Position numbers and translations under genes: made by a program. The notes below the pieces were generated by a model. The model ran no database searches, was not told the DNA's origin, and worked only from the letters and a program-made list of their open reading frames with translations. Positions 36,789 to 44,936 of a DNA stretch of 46,042 nucleotides are shown piece after piece. This DNA comes from Gemmatimonadota bacterium. GTDB taxonomy: Bacteria; Gemmatimonadota; Gemmatimonadetes; Longimicrobiales; Gaopeijiaceae. The stretch is from the NCBI GenBank assembly GCA_015664885.1, contig DQPL01000090.1, forward strand, positions 1 to 46,042, given 5' to 3'. How positions within the stretch are numbered: the stretch's first letter is position 1; each line of letters begins with the position of its first letter.

Positions 36789-38471
36789 ATGAAAACGGAT
36801 CATCCATTGCTGCGTCTGGCACTGCTGCGTCTGGCACCGCAGCGTCTGGCATTGCTGCGTGTAGCGTTCGCCGTCGCAACCCTGCTCGCGATGGCCGGCA
36901 GCGCCGCCGCCCAGATGGAAGAGACCAATCCCAGGCGAGCGGACGAGGGAGATGGACCCCATGAGCGGCTGATTCTCAGAGGCGCCACGTACATCGACGG
37001 CGCTGGTGCGCCGCCGCGCGGACCTGTCGACATCGTCATCGAGAACGACCGCATCGTTGAAATCCGATCGGTGGGTTTCCCGATGGCAACAATCAATGAG
37101 AACCGTCGGCCGCAGGGCGCCACGCGTGAAATCGACCTCACAGGCATGTATGTGCTGCCGGGTCTCGTCGACATGCACGCGCATACCGGCGGATCCGGGA
37201 AGGCTCCACAAGCCGAGTACGTGCACAAACTGTGGATGGGCAACGGCATCACAACCTCACGAGGCGTGGGTCACGGCCCGATGATGTGGGCGCTGGAACA
37301 GAAGGCGCTCTCGGAGCGGAACGAGATCGTCGCGCCGCGCCTGTTCACGTACGCGCGTCCGGGCGAAGGCTGGGACGAGGGCCCCGTGGACACACCCGAG
37401 AAAGCGCGGGAGTGGGTGCGCTGGGCCGCGGCAGTCGATGTGGACGGCGCGAAAATCGACGGCCTCAAGCTGACTTCCTACCCGCCAGCGATCATGGAGG
37501 CGCTCAACGACGAGGCGCACAAGTTCGGCCTCGGTACAGTGGCCCACTTGGCACAGACCGGGGTGTCGCGCATGGACGCGATGGACGCGGCGCGCTCCGG
37601 CCTCGACATGATCACCCACTACTACGGGCTCTTCGAGGCGCTGTTCGACGACCGTACCATCCAGGACTTCCCGCACGACTACAACTACAACAACGAGCAG
37701 GACCGCTTCGGGCAGGTCGGGCGGCTGTGGTACCAGTCCGCGGATCGTGGATCTGAGAAGTGGAACCAAGTGATCGACGAGTTCCTTGAGCTCGGACTCG
37801 GACTCGATCCGACCATGACGATCTACGAGGCCAGCCGGGACGTGATGCGCGCGCGCAACGCTGAATGGCACGACGAGTATACGCTGCCGAGTCAGTGGGA
37901 CTTTTATCAGCCCAGTCGTCAGGCTCACGGGTCCTACTGGTACTACTGGACCACCGAGGACGAGTACCACTGGGGCAAGTTCTATGACAAGTGGATGCAG
38001 TTCCTCAACGACTACAAGAACGCAGGCGGCATCGTCACGACCGGCTCGGACTCGGGTTTCATCTATAAGCTCTATGGCTTCGACTACATCCGTGAGCTGG
38101 AGCTGCTAAGGGAAGCAGGGTTCAGCTCCCTGGAAGTAATCCGAGCGGCCACGTACCACGGCGCGCTCCAGCTGCACAAGCCGAAGGGCATGGAAAACGA
38201 CCTCCAGTTCGGCGTGCTCGAGGCAGGCATGAAGGCCGACATGATCGTGGTGGACCGCAACCCACTTGCGAACCTCAAGGTGCTCTACGGCACGGGCACG
38301 CCGATGCTCAACGACGAGACGGGCGAGCAGGAGCAAGTCGGCGGCATCACCTATACCATCAAGGACGGCATCGTCTACGACGCGAAACAACTGCTCGCTG
38401 ATGTGCGCGAGATGGTACGTGAGCAGAAGCGCGAGCGCGGCATTGTCATCAGCGAGCAAGGCGGCCGCTAG
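36789..38471 (+). CDS. Secreted amidohydrolase
   Basis: A 560-residue amidohydrolase-superfamily protein. The ATG at 36789 has a good ribosome-binding site (GGGAGGAAG). The signal peptide runs to the AQ at 41-42. Metal motif MHAHTGG (His130, His132), then LKLTSYPP for the lysine strand, VAHLAQTG, DMITHYYGL and TGSDSGFIY for the later ligands, ending with LEAGMKADMIVVDRNPL, the typical cap of this superfamily. It most resembles secreted imidazolonepropionase- or dipeptidase-like hydrolases; the substrate is unknown. Its signal peptide is built from four 15-base units. Probably in an operon with the alpha/beta hydrolase gene. Confidence 0.88.
   Translation: MKTDHPLLRLALLRLAPQRLALLRVAFAVATLLAMAGSAAAQMEETNPRRADEGDGPHERLILRGATYIDGAGAPPRGPVDIVIENDRIVEIRSVGFPMATINENRRPQGATREIDLTGMYVLPGLVDMHAHTGGSGKAPQAEYVHKLWMGNGITTSRGVGHGPMMWALEQKALSERNEIVAPRLFTYARPGEGWDEGPVDTPEKAREWVRWAAAVDVDGAKIDGLKLTSYPPAIMEALNDEAHKFGLGTVAHLAQTGVSRMDAMDAARSGLDMITHYYGLFEALFDDRTIQDFPHDYNYNNEQDRFGQVGRLWYQSADRGSEKWNQVIDEFLELGLGLDPTMTIYEASRDVMRARNAEWHDEYTLPSQWDFYQPSRQAHGSYWYYWTTEDEYHWGKFYDKWMQFLNDYKNAGGIVTTGSDSGFIYKLYGFDYIRELELLREAGFSSLEVIRAATYHGALQLHKPKGMENDLQFGVLEAGMKADMIVVDRNPLANLKVLYGTGTPMLNDETGEQEQVGGITYTIKDGIVYDAKQLLADVREMVREQKRERGIVISEQGGR
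36810..36869 (+). repeat. Four 15-base tandem units inside the amidohydrolase signal peptide
   Basis: The units CTGCGTCTGGCACTG, CTGCGTCTGGCACCG, CAGCGTCTGGCATTG and CTGCGTGTAGCGTTC encode LRLAL, LRLAP, QRLAL and LRVAF (residues 8-27). Unit length is a multiple of three, so copy changes would keep the frame but alter the signal-peptide length. Confidence 0.8.
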
Positions 38472-38488
38472 CTAGGCCGGGCCTTTTT
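38458..38488 (+). terminator. Probable terminator after the amidohydrolase
   Basis: AAGGC-GGCC pairs with GGCC-GG-GCCTT, with a two-base bulge, around the loop GCTAGCTA. The stem includes the stop codon and TTTTT completes the 3' arm and tail. Confidence 0.5.
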
Positions 38489-38506
38489 GCTGCAAGAGGC
38501 CGCGTG

Positions 38507-39163
38507 CTACTGGGTGATGAACTTCGGGCGCGCGTTGACGTGCGGGCGTGCCCCAAAGACCGCATCGCTAGGGATTTCCCCGAGTAGCTCGGCGAAGCCA
38601 GAAAGTTGACTGCTGTCGAGCGCGAGACGCATCGCATCACCGAGAATCACTTCGACCCTGGCGCCTCGTGCGATCCGCTCGAGCAGGACTGGAAGCACCG
38701 GTACCATTACGGTCTCGATGGGGCCACAGGGCCCGGGCGCGATGTTGTACAGGCGGGCGTCGATGACGGGCCCTTCAATCACACGCTCGCCATCCACCAC
38801 GATCTCGAGCGTGGGCCGGACTGACAACGTAGCGCCCAGACCCCCACCCACCGCCTGGAATACGAGGGCTAGCCCGGCAATCTCGTACTCGGCTACGACC
38901 TGCATGGCAAACAGAGACCCCACCGAAATTCGGCTGCGGGCAACCGGCCCGGCAGCAACCAGCACCTTCACGGCGACCGGCACCAGAAGCACCGATCAAA
39001 ATCGGCTGGACTCATTCGTGACCCTGCGAATTCGTGAGGAAAGCGAAGCCTGCCCGTGCGTGATCGCGGGATTGTACGCGGGAACTTCCAGGGAGCTGCG
39101 CGTACCGTCGCAGCCGCCGAGTACGACACAAACCGATAGGATTCCTATTGCTCTGTTTGACAT
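38507..39163 (-). pseudogene. Lipoprotein of unknown function, interrupted by in-frame TGA
   Basis: The ATG at 39163 has a perfect GGAGG five bases away and opens a lipoprotein signal (MSNRAIGILSVCVVLGGC, Cys18). The frame runs 55 codons to ESSRF, meets a TGA at 38996-38998, and continues in the same frame without a break: VLLVPVAVKVLVAAGPVARS, RISVGSLFAMQVVAEYE and on to NARPKFITQ at 38507. The full-length product would have 218 residues. The part after the stop could be expressed from a GTG at 38992 but would lack an export signal. I do not recognise a family with a known function; the strand-rich body is consistent with a periplasmic domain. It lies convergent with the amidohydrolase, 35 bases apart. 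Confidence 0.65.
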
Positions 39164-39168
39164 AGTGA

Positions 39169-39173
39169 CCTCC
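39169..39173 (-). promoter_or_regulatory. Ribosome-binding site deciding the lipoprotein start
   Basis: GGAGG on the minus strand, five bases before the ATG at 39163. Its quality supports that ATG, rather than a start after the TGA, as the original beginning of the gene. Confidence 0.7.
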
Positions 39174-39260
39174 GAACCGACCGCCGACCCACAGGAGCGG
39201 GTCTAATTGCAAGTATCGGACGGAGTGGGGCAGAGCCTTAGTTGCGCCCCCAAAGGGCTG

Positions 39261-39644
39261 CTACTGCTTGATACCTAGCTGCTCGGCGACGACCGTGCGG
39301 AACTCGTTGGCGCCCACCGGCTTCGGAATGACCGGGTGACCACTGATCTCGTAGCCATCCCGCCCTATTTCCTCAGAGCTCACCAGACCCGTCAGGAAGA
39401 TCGCATGCATGCTGGAGAACTTCTTGTCGCGCCGGAGCTCCGCCAGGACTTCTCCCCCGTCCAAGGTCGGCATTATGATGTCGAGCACGATGACGTTGGG
39501 GCGAAATTCGTGAGCGACTTCGATAGCCTGGGTGGGGTCGTTGATCGCGATCACGTCGTAGTGGTCGGTACCCTCGAGGAACCGGACGAGGACTCTGGTC
39601 ACGGTCTCGTCGTCGACGACGATCAAGACGCGCTTCTTCTTCAT
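39261..39644 (-). CDS. Single-domain response regulator (CheY-like)
   Basis: 127 residues from the ATG at 39644 (MKKKRVLIVVDDE). The acidic pair is Asp11-Asp12, the phosphoacceptor is Asp55 in VIVLDIIMPTLDGG, the switch threonine is in AIFLTGL and the conserved Lys is in PKPVG. There is no output domain, so it acts by protein contact or as a phosphorelay intermediate. No histidine kinase is adjacent. It is divergent from the class V aminotransferase gene; their start codons are only about 105 bases apart. An earlier in-frame ATG at 39746 would overlap that region and is unlikely. Confidence 0.88.
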   Translation of the reverse strand: MKKKRVLIVVDDETVTRVLVRFLEGTDHYDVIAINDPTQAIEVAHEFRPNVIVLDIIMPTLDGGEVLAELRRDKKFSSMHAIFLTGLVSSEEIGRDGYEISGHPVIPKPVGANEFRTVVAEQLGIKQ

Positions 39645-39748
39645 CAGGTCGTCCCTGCCGCGGGGGTCGCTCTTGGAGCGATGCGGAACCCGTGCCCAGA
39701 TGAAGTCAATGCTTGCCGCCAATCCACATGCCTTGATTTGGTCCAACC

Positions 39749-40927
39749 ATGAACGTTACAAAACTTCGAGCTGATACCCCAGGATGCGCGAACCGCGTGC
39801 ACCTCAACAACGCCGGGGCTTCGCTGATGCCAGCCCCGATTGTGGACGCGATAACGACGCACCTGGACCTCGAAGCAAGTATCGGCGGCTACGAGGCGGA
39901 ATTTGAGGCCGCGGCGGAAATCGGCGCCGCATACGAGAACGTCGCGGGACTGCTCGGCACCTCAGGGTCGAACATCGCGTTCAGCGAACACGCCACGGCT
40001 TCGTTTGTCGCAGCGCTGTCCGCTGTCCGCTTTTCCGCGGGCGACGTGGTCCTCACGACGCGCAACGACTACGTCTCCAACCAGATCCAATACTTGGCGC
40101 TCGCCGACCGTTTCGGGGTGGAGGTGCTACGCGCGCCGGATGCCCCCGAGGGGGGCGTCGACCTCGCCGCAATCGAGGGGCTCATCCATCGCCGTAGGCC
40201 CCGCCTGGTCGCGGTCACGCACATCCCCACGAACTCGGGTCTCGTTCAAGACGTCACCGCAATCGGGGCGATGTGTCGAGCCAGAGACATCCTCTACCTC
40301 GTCGATGGTTGCCAGTCTGTCGGTCAGATGCCCGTGGACGTAGAGGCCATAGGATGCGACTTCTTCTCGGCTACGGCCCGCAAGTACCTGAGGGGCCCTC
40401 GCGGCGCGGGCTTCCTCTACGTGTCCGACCGCGCGCTCGATGCGGGTCTCGAACCCCTTTTTCCCGACATGCGAGGCGCGGACTGGGTCGCGCCCGACCT
40501 CTACCAGCCCGCGCCCGACGCGAAGCGGTTCGAGACATGGGAGTTCTTCTGGGGGCTCGTACGCGCGACCGGTGTTGCGGCGAAATACGCGACCGACCTG
40601 GGCCTTGATGCCATTCGCGAGCGCTCGTGGGGCCTCGCCGATCAGCTGCGCGGAATGTTTGGGGAAATGGACGGGGTTCATTGCCTCGACCGGGGTCCGA
40701 GGCTGTGCGCGATCGTGACAGCGTCTGTGAAAGGGTGGCACCCACAGGACCTCGTTCGCGAGCTCCGCGCACGCGGCATCAATACCACTGGCCAAGTGGG
40801 CACAGATGCTGTAATCGATTATGAGCAGAAAGGCGTAGACGGCTCGCTGCGCGTCTCACCGCACTACTTCAACACCGAACAGGAACTCGCAACGCTGGTC
40901 GCGGCACTCGAGGAGCTTTTGCCATGA
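39749..40927 (+). CDS. Class V PLP-dependent aminotransferase (cysteine desulfurase/selenocysteine lyase-like)
   Basis: 392 residues, fold-type I class V. N-terminal HLNNAGASLMPAPIVDA is typical of the SufS/NifS-like and kynureninase-like branch. The PLP site shows VDGCQSVGQMPVDV (Asp186, Gln189) and SATARKYLRGPRGAGFLY with Lys212. The catalytic Cys loop expected of a true cysteine desulfurase is not evident near the C-terminus (DRGPRLCAIVTASVKG has one Cys), so an aminotransferase or C-S lyase role is as likely. The stop overlaps the ATG of a short downstream ORF (ATGA). Confidence 0.88.
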   Translation: MNVTKLRADTPGCANRVHLNNAGASLMPAPIVDAITTHLDLEASIGGYEAEFEAAAEIGAAYENVAGLLGTSGSNIAFSEHATASFVAALSAVRFSAGDVVLTTRNDYVSNQIQYLALADRFGVEVLRAPDAPEGGVDLAAIEGLIHRRRPRLVAVTHIPTNSGLVQDVTAIGAMCRARDILYLVDGCQSVGQMPVDVEAIGCDFFSATARKYLRGPRGAGFLYVSDRALDAGLEPLFPDMRGADWVAPDLYQPAPDAKRFETWEFFWGLVRATGVAAKYATDLGLDAIRERSWGLADQLRGMFGEMDGVHCLDRGPRLCAIVTASVKGWHPQDLVRELRARGINTTGQVGTDAVIDYEQKGVDGSLRVSPHYFNTEQELATLVAALEELLP

Positions 40928-41151
40928 GACTCGCCCTGAAGATCGCAGGCGCCTTGCTTTCGATACTCATCTTGGCTGCCGGCGGGACCTATGTCTGGGC
41001 GTCCACAAGCAGCGCTAGGATTCTTTCGCGCACGTTCGAAGTCCACACAGTGACCTTCATGATGCCATACGCCCAAAACATGACCGAGGTCGAGTTGGAG
41101 GCGCTCTGGACGTGCCTCCGCTCGGTTTCCCCGATGCCGAGTCGTCCGTAG
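40924..41151 (+). CDS. Short ORF with an N-terminal membrane anchor, possibly a gene fragment
   Basis: 75 residues beginning MRLALKIAGALLSILILAAG, GTYVWASTSSARILSRTFE and VHTV. One membrane helix followed by a short periplasmic start of this kind is common at the N-terminus of membrane-bound c-type cytochromes, where the heme CxxCH motif follows. Here there is no CxxCH, and after about residue 50 the sequence stops resembling protein and ends. The ATG overlaps the aminotransferase stop, indicating translational coupling. I read it as the head of a gene whose remainder was lost; a genuine small membrane protein is the alternative. The remaining 77 bases to the sigma-factor start hold nothing else that I recognise. 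Confidence 0.4.
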   Translation: MRLALKIAGALLSILILAAGGTYVWASTSSARILSRTFEVHTVTFMMPYAQNMTEVELEALWTCLRSVSPMPSRP

Positions 41152-41217
41152 AGCGGCGCCGCTTTCGCGGCCGCTTTGAAGAAATTCTGCGAGTCCCGCG
41201 TAGGAACAGTCACGTAC

Positions 41218-41223
41218 AAGGAG
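41218..41223 (+). promoter_or_regulatory. Ribosome-binding site deciding the sigma-factor start
   Basis: AAGGAG, five bases before the TTG at 41229. It marks that TTG as the start over the in-frame ATG at 41112. Confidence 0.7.
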
Positions 41224-41228
41224 CCAGA

Positions 41229-41795
41229 TTGCAGCCTGAGCTGGAGCGGGAACTCATACGCAAGTGCAAAATCGGTGACACTCGGTTCTACGAGCCCCTC
41301 GTCCGAGCCTACGAGCCGTCAGGTCTACGACTCGCAGTGGCTATGATGGGCAATACGGAAGACGCGCAGGACGCCCTCCAAGAGGCGTTCGTGAAGTCAT
41401 ATAGGTCGCTGCACCGTTTCGATCTGCGCCAGCCCTTCGGCCCGTGGTTCTTTCAGATCCTGAGAAACCAGTGCAGGGACATGCTGCGCAGCCGGCAGGC
41501 GCGCTTCAAGATGGAAACGCTGGATGAGCGACTGGAGGCTCGTCCAGCGAGCAGCGAGAAGGGCCCTGAGCGGGCCCATCAACGAACTGCAGCGCGCCAG
41601 ACACTTTGGTTGGGGCTCCAGCAGATCGGTGATGAACACCGTGAAATTTTGGTCCTGAAGGAACTCGAAGGGTTCAGATATTCGGAGATCGCCCAGATCT
41701 TGGAAATACCGGAAGGGACGGTGGCGAGCCGTCTCTATCACGCGCGACACGCACTCAAGGACGCGCTCGTCGAGCAGGGCGTCGAGTACCCATAG
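41229..41795 (+). CDS. ECF-type RNA polymerase sigma factor
   Basis: 188 residues from TTG 41229. Region 2 includes AVAMMGNTEDAQDALQEAFV and KSYRSLHRFDLRQPFGPWFF, which bind core enzyme and the -10 element. Region 4 is LGLQQIGDEHREILVLKELE, then GFRYSEIAQILEIPEGTVAS and RLYHARHAL, the helix-turn-helix that reads the -35 element. Linker and C-terminal end are normal for group 4 (ECF) sigma factors. An anti-sigma gene begins 18 bases later, the standard pairing. The operon's own promoter is probably sigma-controlled but is not identifiable by eye. Confidence 0.93.
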   Translation: MQPELERELIRKCKIGDTRFYEPLVRAYEPSGLRLAVAMMGNTEDAQDALQEAFVKSYRSLHRFDLRQPFGPWFFQILRNQCRDMLRSRQARFKMETLDERLEARPASSEKGPERAHQRTAARQTLWLGLQQIGDEHREILVLKELEGFRYSEIAQILEIPEGTVASRLYHARHALKDALVEQGVEYP

Positions 41796-41813
41796 CGTCC
41801 GGACACTAGAATC

Positions 41814-42239
41814 ATGGCCGACCGAGTCACCAAAGAAGACCTGATGCGCTACATAGACGGCGAAATGCCGCCCGAGCAGCGCGCGTGCTTGGACGCTGAG
41901 CTAGCGCGCTCGACCGAGTTGAAGCGAGAGTTGGCGATTTTCCGCGCGATGCGGACGGATTTCCAGGGACTGAGCTTCGACCCCGGTACCTGCCACAAGT
42001 CCGTGTGGGACAAGGTGAACGCCAGCGTGACCAGACCGATCGGTTGGGTCCTGGTAGTCGTCGGGGTCATCGTTTGGACGGCCTACGGCGCGTACCTATT
42101 CACTACCTCGCCGGCAAATGCATGGGAAAAGCTTGCCACCGGCGCCATTGTGATCGGTATTCTCACACTCTTGGCTTCCGTGATCTGGAAGCGCTACCAG
42201 GATTGGGGCGTCGACCCCTATAAGGACATGCATCGATGA
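41814..42239 (+). CDS. Anti-sigma factor, two-helix membrane type
   Basis: 141 residues. The N-terminal 60 residues (TKEDLMRYIDGEMPPEQRAC, then LDAELARSTELKRELAIFRAM) form the helical sigma-binding domain of the anti-sigma type. The usual zinc motif HxxxCxxC is absent; one Cys (in QRAC) and a CHKS pair remain. Two membrane helices follow at about 77-95 (GWVLVVVGVIVWTAYGAYLF) and 105-125, with a short C-terminal tail, so little is exposed outside. It should hold the ECF factor at the membrane until a signal arrives. It overlaps the YbjQ gene by 4 bases. Confidence 0.8.
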   Translation: MADRVTKEDLMRYIDGEMPPEQRACLDAELARSTELKRELAIFRAMRTDFQGLSFDPGTCHKSVWDKVNASVTRPIGWVLVVVGVIVWTAYGAYLFTTSPANAWEKLATGAIVIGILTLLASVIWKRYQDWGVDPYKDMHR

Positions 42240-42559
42240 TCATCGTCACCACGGCCGACATTCAGGGTTCGGAAATCAAGAACACCTTGGGCATGGTGCG
42301 CGGTAGCTCGATCCGTTCGCGGCATATCGGTCAGGACATCATGGCGGTGCTGCGAAACATCGCGGGCGGCGAAGTCATCGAGTACACAAAAATGCTCGCG
42401 GAAGCCCGGGAGCAGGCACTCGACCGCATGATCGAAGAGGCCCAGACGCTGGAAGCCGACGCAGTCATATGCGTTCGCTTCCAGACCTCGATGGTCATGG
42501 CGGGCGCAGCAGAGATGCTCGCCTACGGAACCGCAGTAACCCTCGAGCCCACCAGCTAG
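42236..42559 (+). CDS. YbjQ/UPF0145-family protein
   Basis: 107 residues of the YbjQ family (a small pentameric fold, sometimes called the heavy-metal-binding UPF0145 domain). Characteristic pieces: IIVTTADIQGSEIKNTLGMV, VRGSSIRSRHIGQDI, LRNIAGGEVIEYTKML and EADAVICVRFQTS. There is no signal peptide and no assigned activity for the family. The ATGA overlap with the anti-sigma gene shows it belongs to the stress operon, so it is probably induced by the same ECF factor. The gene is full length and intact. Confidence 0.88.
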   Translation: MIIVTTADIQGSEIKNTLGMVRGSSIRSRHIGQDIMAVLRNIAGGEVIEYTKMLAEAREQALDRMIEEAQTLEADAVICVRFQTSMVMAGAAEMLAYGTAVTLEPTS

Positions 42560-42567
42560 GCTCTTCC

Positions 42568-42592
42568 TTCGCCCGGGAGCGTTCCGGGCGAA
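42568..42592 (+). terminator. Hairpin after ybjQ
   Basis: A perfect nine-pair stem, TTCGCCCGG / CCGGGCGAA, with a seven-base loop, followed by CTTCTT. It probably ends the sigma operon; the T-run is weak. Confidence 0.55.
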
Positions 42593-42667
42593 CTTCTTGC
42601 TGATCCCGTGGAAGGCCGGCACTTTCGCGAGGCCCTGCCCCCGGGGCGGATCCTATGAGAACGACTC

Positions 42668-44929
42668 TTGGCGTCACTAGCCATCTTTCAACCAGACGTT
42701 CGAGCAGCGGCGCGCATGATCACCGCTCTCGGTGGAGCGCACGAGGTCGTCGTGCGCTCTTCCTGGCCTGCCCTGAATGGGGCGTTGGGGGGGGATTCGT
42801 TCGATGGTTGCGTGGTGGACGCGGATCACCCCAGCTGTGACGAAGCGCGCTCTGAAATCGAAGCGATTCGTAAGAGGTACTCTGGCCTGGCGATCATCGC
42901 CTATGCCGATGTCACGGGGGAGCTCGACTATTACAACCTGGGCGAGCTCGGTGTCGATGGCGTTCTTCTCGCTGAGCAACACGACGCCGCCCGGATCAGG
43001 AATCTGGTGGACCAGGCGATGGGGGCGAACAGCGCCGTGCAGGTGGCAAGCGAACTCGAGGGGCGGTTCGGCGCGCTGGGCTCACGCGCCGTGGCGTGGT
43101 CGATCGAACACTCCACGTCCGACGCCTCCGTCGAACGATTCGCGGCCGCAATGGGCCGTGCTCCGCCTGGCTTGGTCTCCGCGCTGCACCGCCACGGCCT
43201 GCCGTCCCCGAAGACGCTCTTGCTCTGGGGACGACTCCTGCGGGCTGGGGCCTATCTGGGCCGCAACCGCCGCACGGTCGAAGAGACGGCGTTCTTGCTC
43301 GGATACTCGACGGCGAGCCTTCTCGCTCGAGCCATGAAGAAGAACACCGGACTCACCGCCAGCAAGGTCGCGACCCGCGGCGGACTCGCGTGTGTGCAGG
43401 CGGCACTCTTCGCGAGACCTCGACGACCGGCGAAGCGGGAACGCGCGCTCAGGGGCCTCTCGGTCCTGCTCGCCGTTTCGATTCAGGCGGCGTGCGCGTC
43501 GGCAGGAGGCGTCGGCCCAGGGGCCATCGACCGCCATGCGATCGAGCAGACACTGGACTCAGCACCCTTCGACCAGGTGCACTTCGGGGTGCTGGCCATC
43601 GACGCCCAAACCGGCCGCACGCTGTTTTCGCGCAATGCACACCAGAAGTTCATTCCGGCGTCGAATCAGAAAATCTTGGTCACGGCCACCGCGTTGTCTG
43701 TGCTGGGGCGGGATTATCGGTACCGGACCGAAGTATGGGCGACGGGCTCCACGCTTGGATCGATGCTCGACGGGGACCTGGTCGTTCTCGCATCCGGAGA
43801 TCCCTCCTTGTCCGACCGATACTGGGACTCGGGCGAGGCGGCGCTTCATGCGATCGCGGACTCACTCAGGCGGCGTGGGCTCGAGCACGTAACTGGTTCG
43901 GTGTTCGTCGACGTGTCTGCGTGGGACTCAGCCACCGTAGGACCGACATGGGAAGTGGCGGACCTACCCGGCCGATCGGGAGCCACAGGTGGTGCCTTCG
44001 CGATCGACGAGGGGGAGATTCAGCTCATCGTCGCCGGCGGCGCGGCGGTAGGCGCACCTGCGTTTGTCGAATGGTCTCCGATGGGCAGCGACGACTTCGT
44101 CATCTCGCGCCTCAAGACCTCCCCACCCGGCAGCCCAACCCGGGTCCGCCCGAGCTACCTGCCCGAATCGCGCAGGTTGGTTCTGGAGGGACGTGCGCAG
44201 CTCGGCACGGTGGACACGCTGTCCTTCGCGATCCGGGACCCCGTTCGCCAGGCAACGGCGGCGCTCGGCAGGGCGATCGCAGCTGCGGGCATCGTGGTCG
44301 AAGATCAGGCGCGCGTCGTGTGGGTGGACAGCGTGCGGGTCGGGCGCGGATGCTTGTCGGGTTCGGTGCGAGAATGTGCGAACGCCGGGCTCATCTTCGC
44401 ACTCGAGTCGCCTCCGCTCTCGCGGCTGGTGGCCGGAATTCTGGAGCCGAGTCAAAACTGGATGACCGAACAGCTCATTCGTACTCTTGGAGCCGAGCGG
44501 GGCGAGGAGGGTAGTTGGTCCGAGGGCGTCGACGTGATTCGCAGCTTCCTCACCGAGCAGGTCGGGGTCGACAGCCTGGATATAGCACCGAGGGATGGAT
44601 CAGGGCTCTCGGCCTACAACCTGGTGACACCGCGAGCGCTGGTCCGCATTCTGCAGTACATGCGGAACGGCACCAACGCCGCTGTTTATCGCACGGCACT
44701 GGCGGAACCGGGCGAAGAAGATTCAACGCTCGAGCGGCGCCTAATGGACCTGGAGCGGCGGCTCTTCGCTAAGACAGGAACGATCTCAAACGTGAACTCT
44801 CTGTCAGGGTATCTCGTAAGGGAGGACGGCACAGAGGTGATTTTCTCTATCCTTTCGAACGGATCCGGACTCCCAGCGTCTCGCGTGCGTGCAGCAATTG
44901 ACGACGTCGTGAGGGCCCTGGCGAGATAG
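42668..44929 (+). CDS. Receiver-like + AraC-type HTH + PBP4 (D-Ala-D-Ala carboxypeptidase) in one frame
   Basis: One uninterrupted 753-codon frame from TTG 42668. Residues 1-118 read as a degenerate receiver domain (SFDGCVVDADHPS with Asp51; conserved Lys absent). Residues 150-240 match an AraC-type double helix-turn-helix, including TVEETAFLLGYSTASLLARA and MKKNTGLTASKV. At 250-276 there is a basic stretch and then GLSVLLAVSIQAAC, a short hydrophobic core ending in a lipobox-like Cys276. From 285 on is a complete PBP4/DacB: SxxK at Ser332 (ASNQK), SxN at Ser595 (SQNWMTEQL) and KTG at Lys702 (AKTGTISNVNS). PBP4 enzymes trim or cleave peptidoglycan peptides outside the cytoplasm. Either this is a ToxR-like fused sensor-regulator or two genes joined by a lost stop; a GTG at 43394 could start a separate lipoprotein PBP4. 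Confidence 0.8.
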   Translation: MASLAIFQPDVRAAARMITALGGAHEVVVRSSWPALNGALGGDSFDGCVVDADHPSCDEARSEIEAIRKRYSGLAIIAYADVTGELDYYNLGELGVDGVLLAEQHDAARIRNLVDQAMGANSAVQVASELEGRFGALGSRAVAWSIEHSTSDASVERFAAAMGRAPPGLVSALHRHGLPSPKTLLLWGRLLRAGAYLGRNRRTVEETAFLLGYSTASLLARAMKKNTGLTASKVATRGGLACVQAALFARPRRPAKRERALRGLSVLLAVSIQAACASAGGVGPGAIDRHAIEQTLDSAPFDQVHFGVLAIDAQTGRTLFSRNAHQKFIPASNQKILVTATALSVLGRDYRYRTEVWATGSTLGSMLDGDLVVLASGDPSLSDRYWDSGEAALHAIADSLRRRGLEHVTGSVFVDVSAWDSATVGPTWEVADLPGRSGATGGAFAIDEGEIQLIVAGGAAVGAPAFVEWSPMGSDDFVISRLKTSPPGSPTRVRPSYLPESRRLVLEGRAQLGTVDTLSFAIRDPVRQATAALGRAIAAAGIVVEDQARVVWVDSVRVGRGCLSGSVRECANAGLIFALESPPLSRLVAGILEPSQNWMTEQLIRTLGAERGEEGSWSEGVDVIRSFLTEQVGVDSLDIAPRDGSGLSAYNLVTPRALVRILQYMRNGTNAAVYRTALAEPGEEDSTLERRLMDLERRLFAKTGTISNVNSLSGYLVREDGTEVIFSILSNGSGLPASRVRAAIDDVVRALAR

Positions 44930-44936
44930 ATAGCAG

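Noticed and set aside
43096-44514. 472-codon plus-strand frame inside the regulator-PBP4 gene
   Set aside because: Arg/Gly-rich shadow of the frame that carries all PBP4 and AraC motifs.
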